In this document: in pieces, positions 12,094 through 13,472 of the stretch
Position numbering within the stretch: position 1 is the first letter of the stretch
How the letters are laid out: each line of letters starts with the position of its first letter
Notes under the pieces: model-generated
Told to the model about the DNA's origin: nothing
What the model saw: only the letters and a program-made list of their open reading frames with translations
The model's database searches: none
Position numbers and translations under genes: made by a program
Source: RPQK01 sp041946865
GTDB lineage: Bacteria > Acidobacteriota > UBA6911 > RPQK01
Reading direction: 5' to 3'
Length of the DNA: 13,472 nt
Assembly (NCBI GenBank): GCA_041946865.1
Contig: JBHGBF010000187.1
Coordinates: 1-13,472, forward strand

Positions 12094-13275
12094 TTGGCAC
12101 GAGACAATCTTTACGTAGTTGACGGAGAGCGAAAGGTCCCTTTTCTGCGCGGGATGATCACTCACTCCCTCGTGGAACGAGGGTTGAGCTTTGAGGATGC
12201 GTACGAAGTTGCCGGTGCCGTTCGAGAACGCATCAAGCAGCGCAAGGTCATCGAGAAAAAGGACCTTACCCTCCTCATCCAACACGTCGTCGAAGAGAAG
12301 TTCGATAAGAAGTACGTAGCAGGAATCACTCCCGGAGGTGTTGTCCCGCCTGCAATTCTCGTGAAGGGCCAACACCTCAACCTTCCCTTCAGCAAAGGTT
12401 TGCTGGCTCAATCCCTCCAGGCTTCGGGTCTTGAGCCCTCGGCTGCCTATGAAGTTTCACGTGAGATCGAGAGTCTGCTGGCGCGCCGCGGGCTGCAGGA
12501 GATCAAGCGCGATGAGCTGCGCCGCGTCATCTACGAGACCATCGTACGCAAATACGACGCGAAGTTCGCCGAGCGCTACCTGCTCTGGAGATACTTCAAG
12601 GCGCCTGACAAACCGTTGGTTATCCTGTTCGGCGGCGCGACCGGCGCCGGCAAGAGCACCGTCGCCACCGAAGTCGCCCACCGCCTCGGTATCCAGCGGA
12701 TTCTGGCAACCGACACGGTCCGGCAGATCATGCGGACCATGGTGTCGCGGGACCTGCTGCCCGCCATTCATTACTCCTCATACGAGGCCTGGCGCGGCCG
12801 CGTCTCCATCGGTGTGGACCCCGATACGGCGGTAATTGAAGCGTTCCGTGAGCAGGCGACCCGGATTCTCGTCGGCGTACGCGCGATGATCGAACGCGCC
12901 ATTCACGAGAATTTCAGCATGATTGTCGAGGGTGTCCACCTGGTCCCCGGCCTGGCTCAGCTGGAACGTTTTGCCGATGACGCTTACATCGTCCCCCTCG
13001 TCATATCGACCCTGGACCGGGAAGCTTATCTGGGACGCTTTCCCATACGCCAGCGCGAGTCAGAGAATCGGACCAGCGAACGCTACCGCCAGAACTTTGA
13101 GAACATCTTGAAGATCCAGGACTATATCCTGGAAATGGCGGAGCACTACGACATCCCGATCATCGAGAATTTGCACCTGGACCAGACCGTCGCCTCCATC
13201 CTGACGGTCATCACCAACGCCCTGCGCGAGAAGCTGCAAATCAGTGGAAAAGAATTAGTGGAAAGGGTTTTGTAA
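12094..13275 (+). CDS. 2-phosphoglycerate kinase-like P-loop kinase with two N-terminal ATP-cone-like domains
   Basis: Encodes 393 residues from TTG 12094, 2 nt after the STAS stop; the first module begins at once (LYVVDGERKVPFLRG), so a later start would cut it. Residues ~6-75 and ~93-165 look like two related ATP-cone-type modules. Each has a VPFLRGMI- or LPFSKGLL-like opening, a helix pair with AYEVAGAVRERI or AYEVSREIESLL, and a closing VEEKFDKKY or IVRKYDAKF. The kinase domain has Walker A GGATGAGKST (180-189), then ATDTVRQIMR (205-214) and EGVHLVPG (279-286). This resembles the archaeal 2-phosphoglycerate kinases that make 2,3-bisphosphoglycerate en route to cyclic 2,3-DPG. The bacterial substrate is not established here. 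Coupling to the partner-switch pair suggests a regulatory or stress role; that part is inference. Confidence 0.82.
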   Translation: MARDNLYVVDGERKVPFLRGMITHSLVERGLSFEDAYEVAGAVRERIKQRKVIEKKDLTLLIQHVVEEKFDKKYVAGITPGGVVPPAILVKGQHLNLPFSKGLLAQSLQASGLEPSAAYEVSREIESLLARRGLQEIKRDELRRVIYETIVRKYDAKFAERYLLWRYFKAPDKPLVILFGGATGAGKSTVATEVAHRLGIQRILATDTVRQIMRTMVSRDLLPAIHYSSYEAWRGRVSIGVDPDTAVIEAFREQATRILVGVRAMIERAIHENFSMIVEGVHLVPGLAQLERFADDAYIVPLVISTLDREAYLGRFPIRQRESENRTSERYRQNFENILKIQDYILEMAEHYDIPIIENLHLDQTVASILTVITNALREKLQISGKELVERVL

Positions 13276-13472
13276 GGCCGTCCCCCAAACGCTGCCAAGG
13301 TGCCAGGGGCGACATACAAATTGCGTGCGGCTCTTTGGAACCACGCGCTAATTCATACAATTACGGTAACTTAGCAGGCAGTAGCAGGTTGGCGAAAATC
13401 GTCTTGCGCCGGGCGCCGCTTTGCTGTTCCCCTTCGGGGAACGGGCGTACACACCAAATTACCCAGGGTAGC
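13276..13472. other. Gene-free right end of the window
   Basis: No coding frame is supported in these 197 bp. A stretch at about 13345-13375 is more A+T-rich than the neighbouring genes. I find no hairpin with a T-run, so no terminator for the kinase operon can be named. The last ~50 bases hold the repeat described separately. Confidence 0.5.
13426..13472. repeat. Hairpin plus motif shared with the left end of the window
   Basis: GTTCCCC-TTC-GGGGAAC (13426-13442) is a perfect 7-bp stem with a 3-nt loop. It is followed by ACCCAGGGTAGC at the window end. The CCCAGGGTA part is the reverse complement of TACCCTGGG in the left-end repeat (58-66), where TTC-loop hairpins also occur close by. The combination suggests copies of one dispersed intergenic family, probably continuing beyond the window. 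Confidence 0.55.

Overview
The window looks like chromosomal DNA from a diderm (two-membrane) bacterium of moderately high G+C. An Acidobacteriota member, probably an uncultivated soil or subsurface lineage, is my best guess. The guess rests on the set of genes (a SurA-like chaperone without a PPIase domain, TamB next to a many-POTRA Omp85 protein, a 2-phosphoglycerate kinase-like protein beside a partner-switching pair) and on the abundance of intergenic palindromes and GGATGAA-type tracts. No rRNA, tRNA, transposase, integrase, CRISPR array or phage gene is visible.

Layout from left to right. 1-287 is gene-free and packed with hairpins and palindromes. 288-1016 (+) holds a small conserved-looking hypothetical gene and dtd, 6 nt apart. 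Converging on it, 1031-2086 (-) holds a SurA-type periplasmic chaperone preceded by a truncated HAD hydrolase. 2277-3206 (+) is an mtnA-family gene that lacks the usual first ~47-49 residues. It is bracketed by two low-complexity tracts (about 2104-2276 and 3207-3370), each switching from GGATGAA units to the reverse-complement TTCATCC units. 3371-3901 (-) is a secreted protein of unknown function with a strong RBS and a plausible promoter. A long inverted repeat (3969-4063) separates it from the envelope block 4067-11070 (-), where tamB precedes a BamA/TamA-type Omp85 gene with about seven POTRA repeats. Divergently, 11203-13275 (+) is a tight three-gene operon: RsbW-type anti-sigma kinase, STAS antagonist and 2-phosphoglycerate kinase-like protein. 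13276-13472 is gene-free and ends with a hairpin and a motif also found at the left end.

How it fits together. SurA, Omp85 and TamB are three parts of outer-membrane assembly: periplasmic escort, barrel insertion and inter-membrane bridging. D-aminoacyl-tRNA deacylase is translation quality control and MtnA is methionine salvage. The kinase/STAS pair should form a phosphorylation-dependent partner switch, and its tight coupling to the P-loop kinase gene suggests a shared signalling or metabolic role. The most notable points are the repeat-bounded, N-terminally shortened mtnA, the several families of intergenic palindromes, the long POTRA array, and the two ATP-cone-like modules on the 2PGK-like protein. 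I did not find a convincing wholly new multi-gene system.
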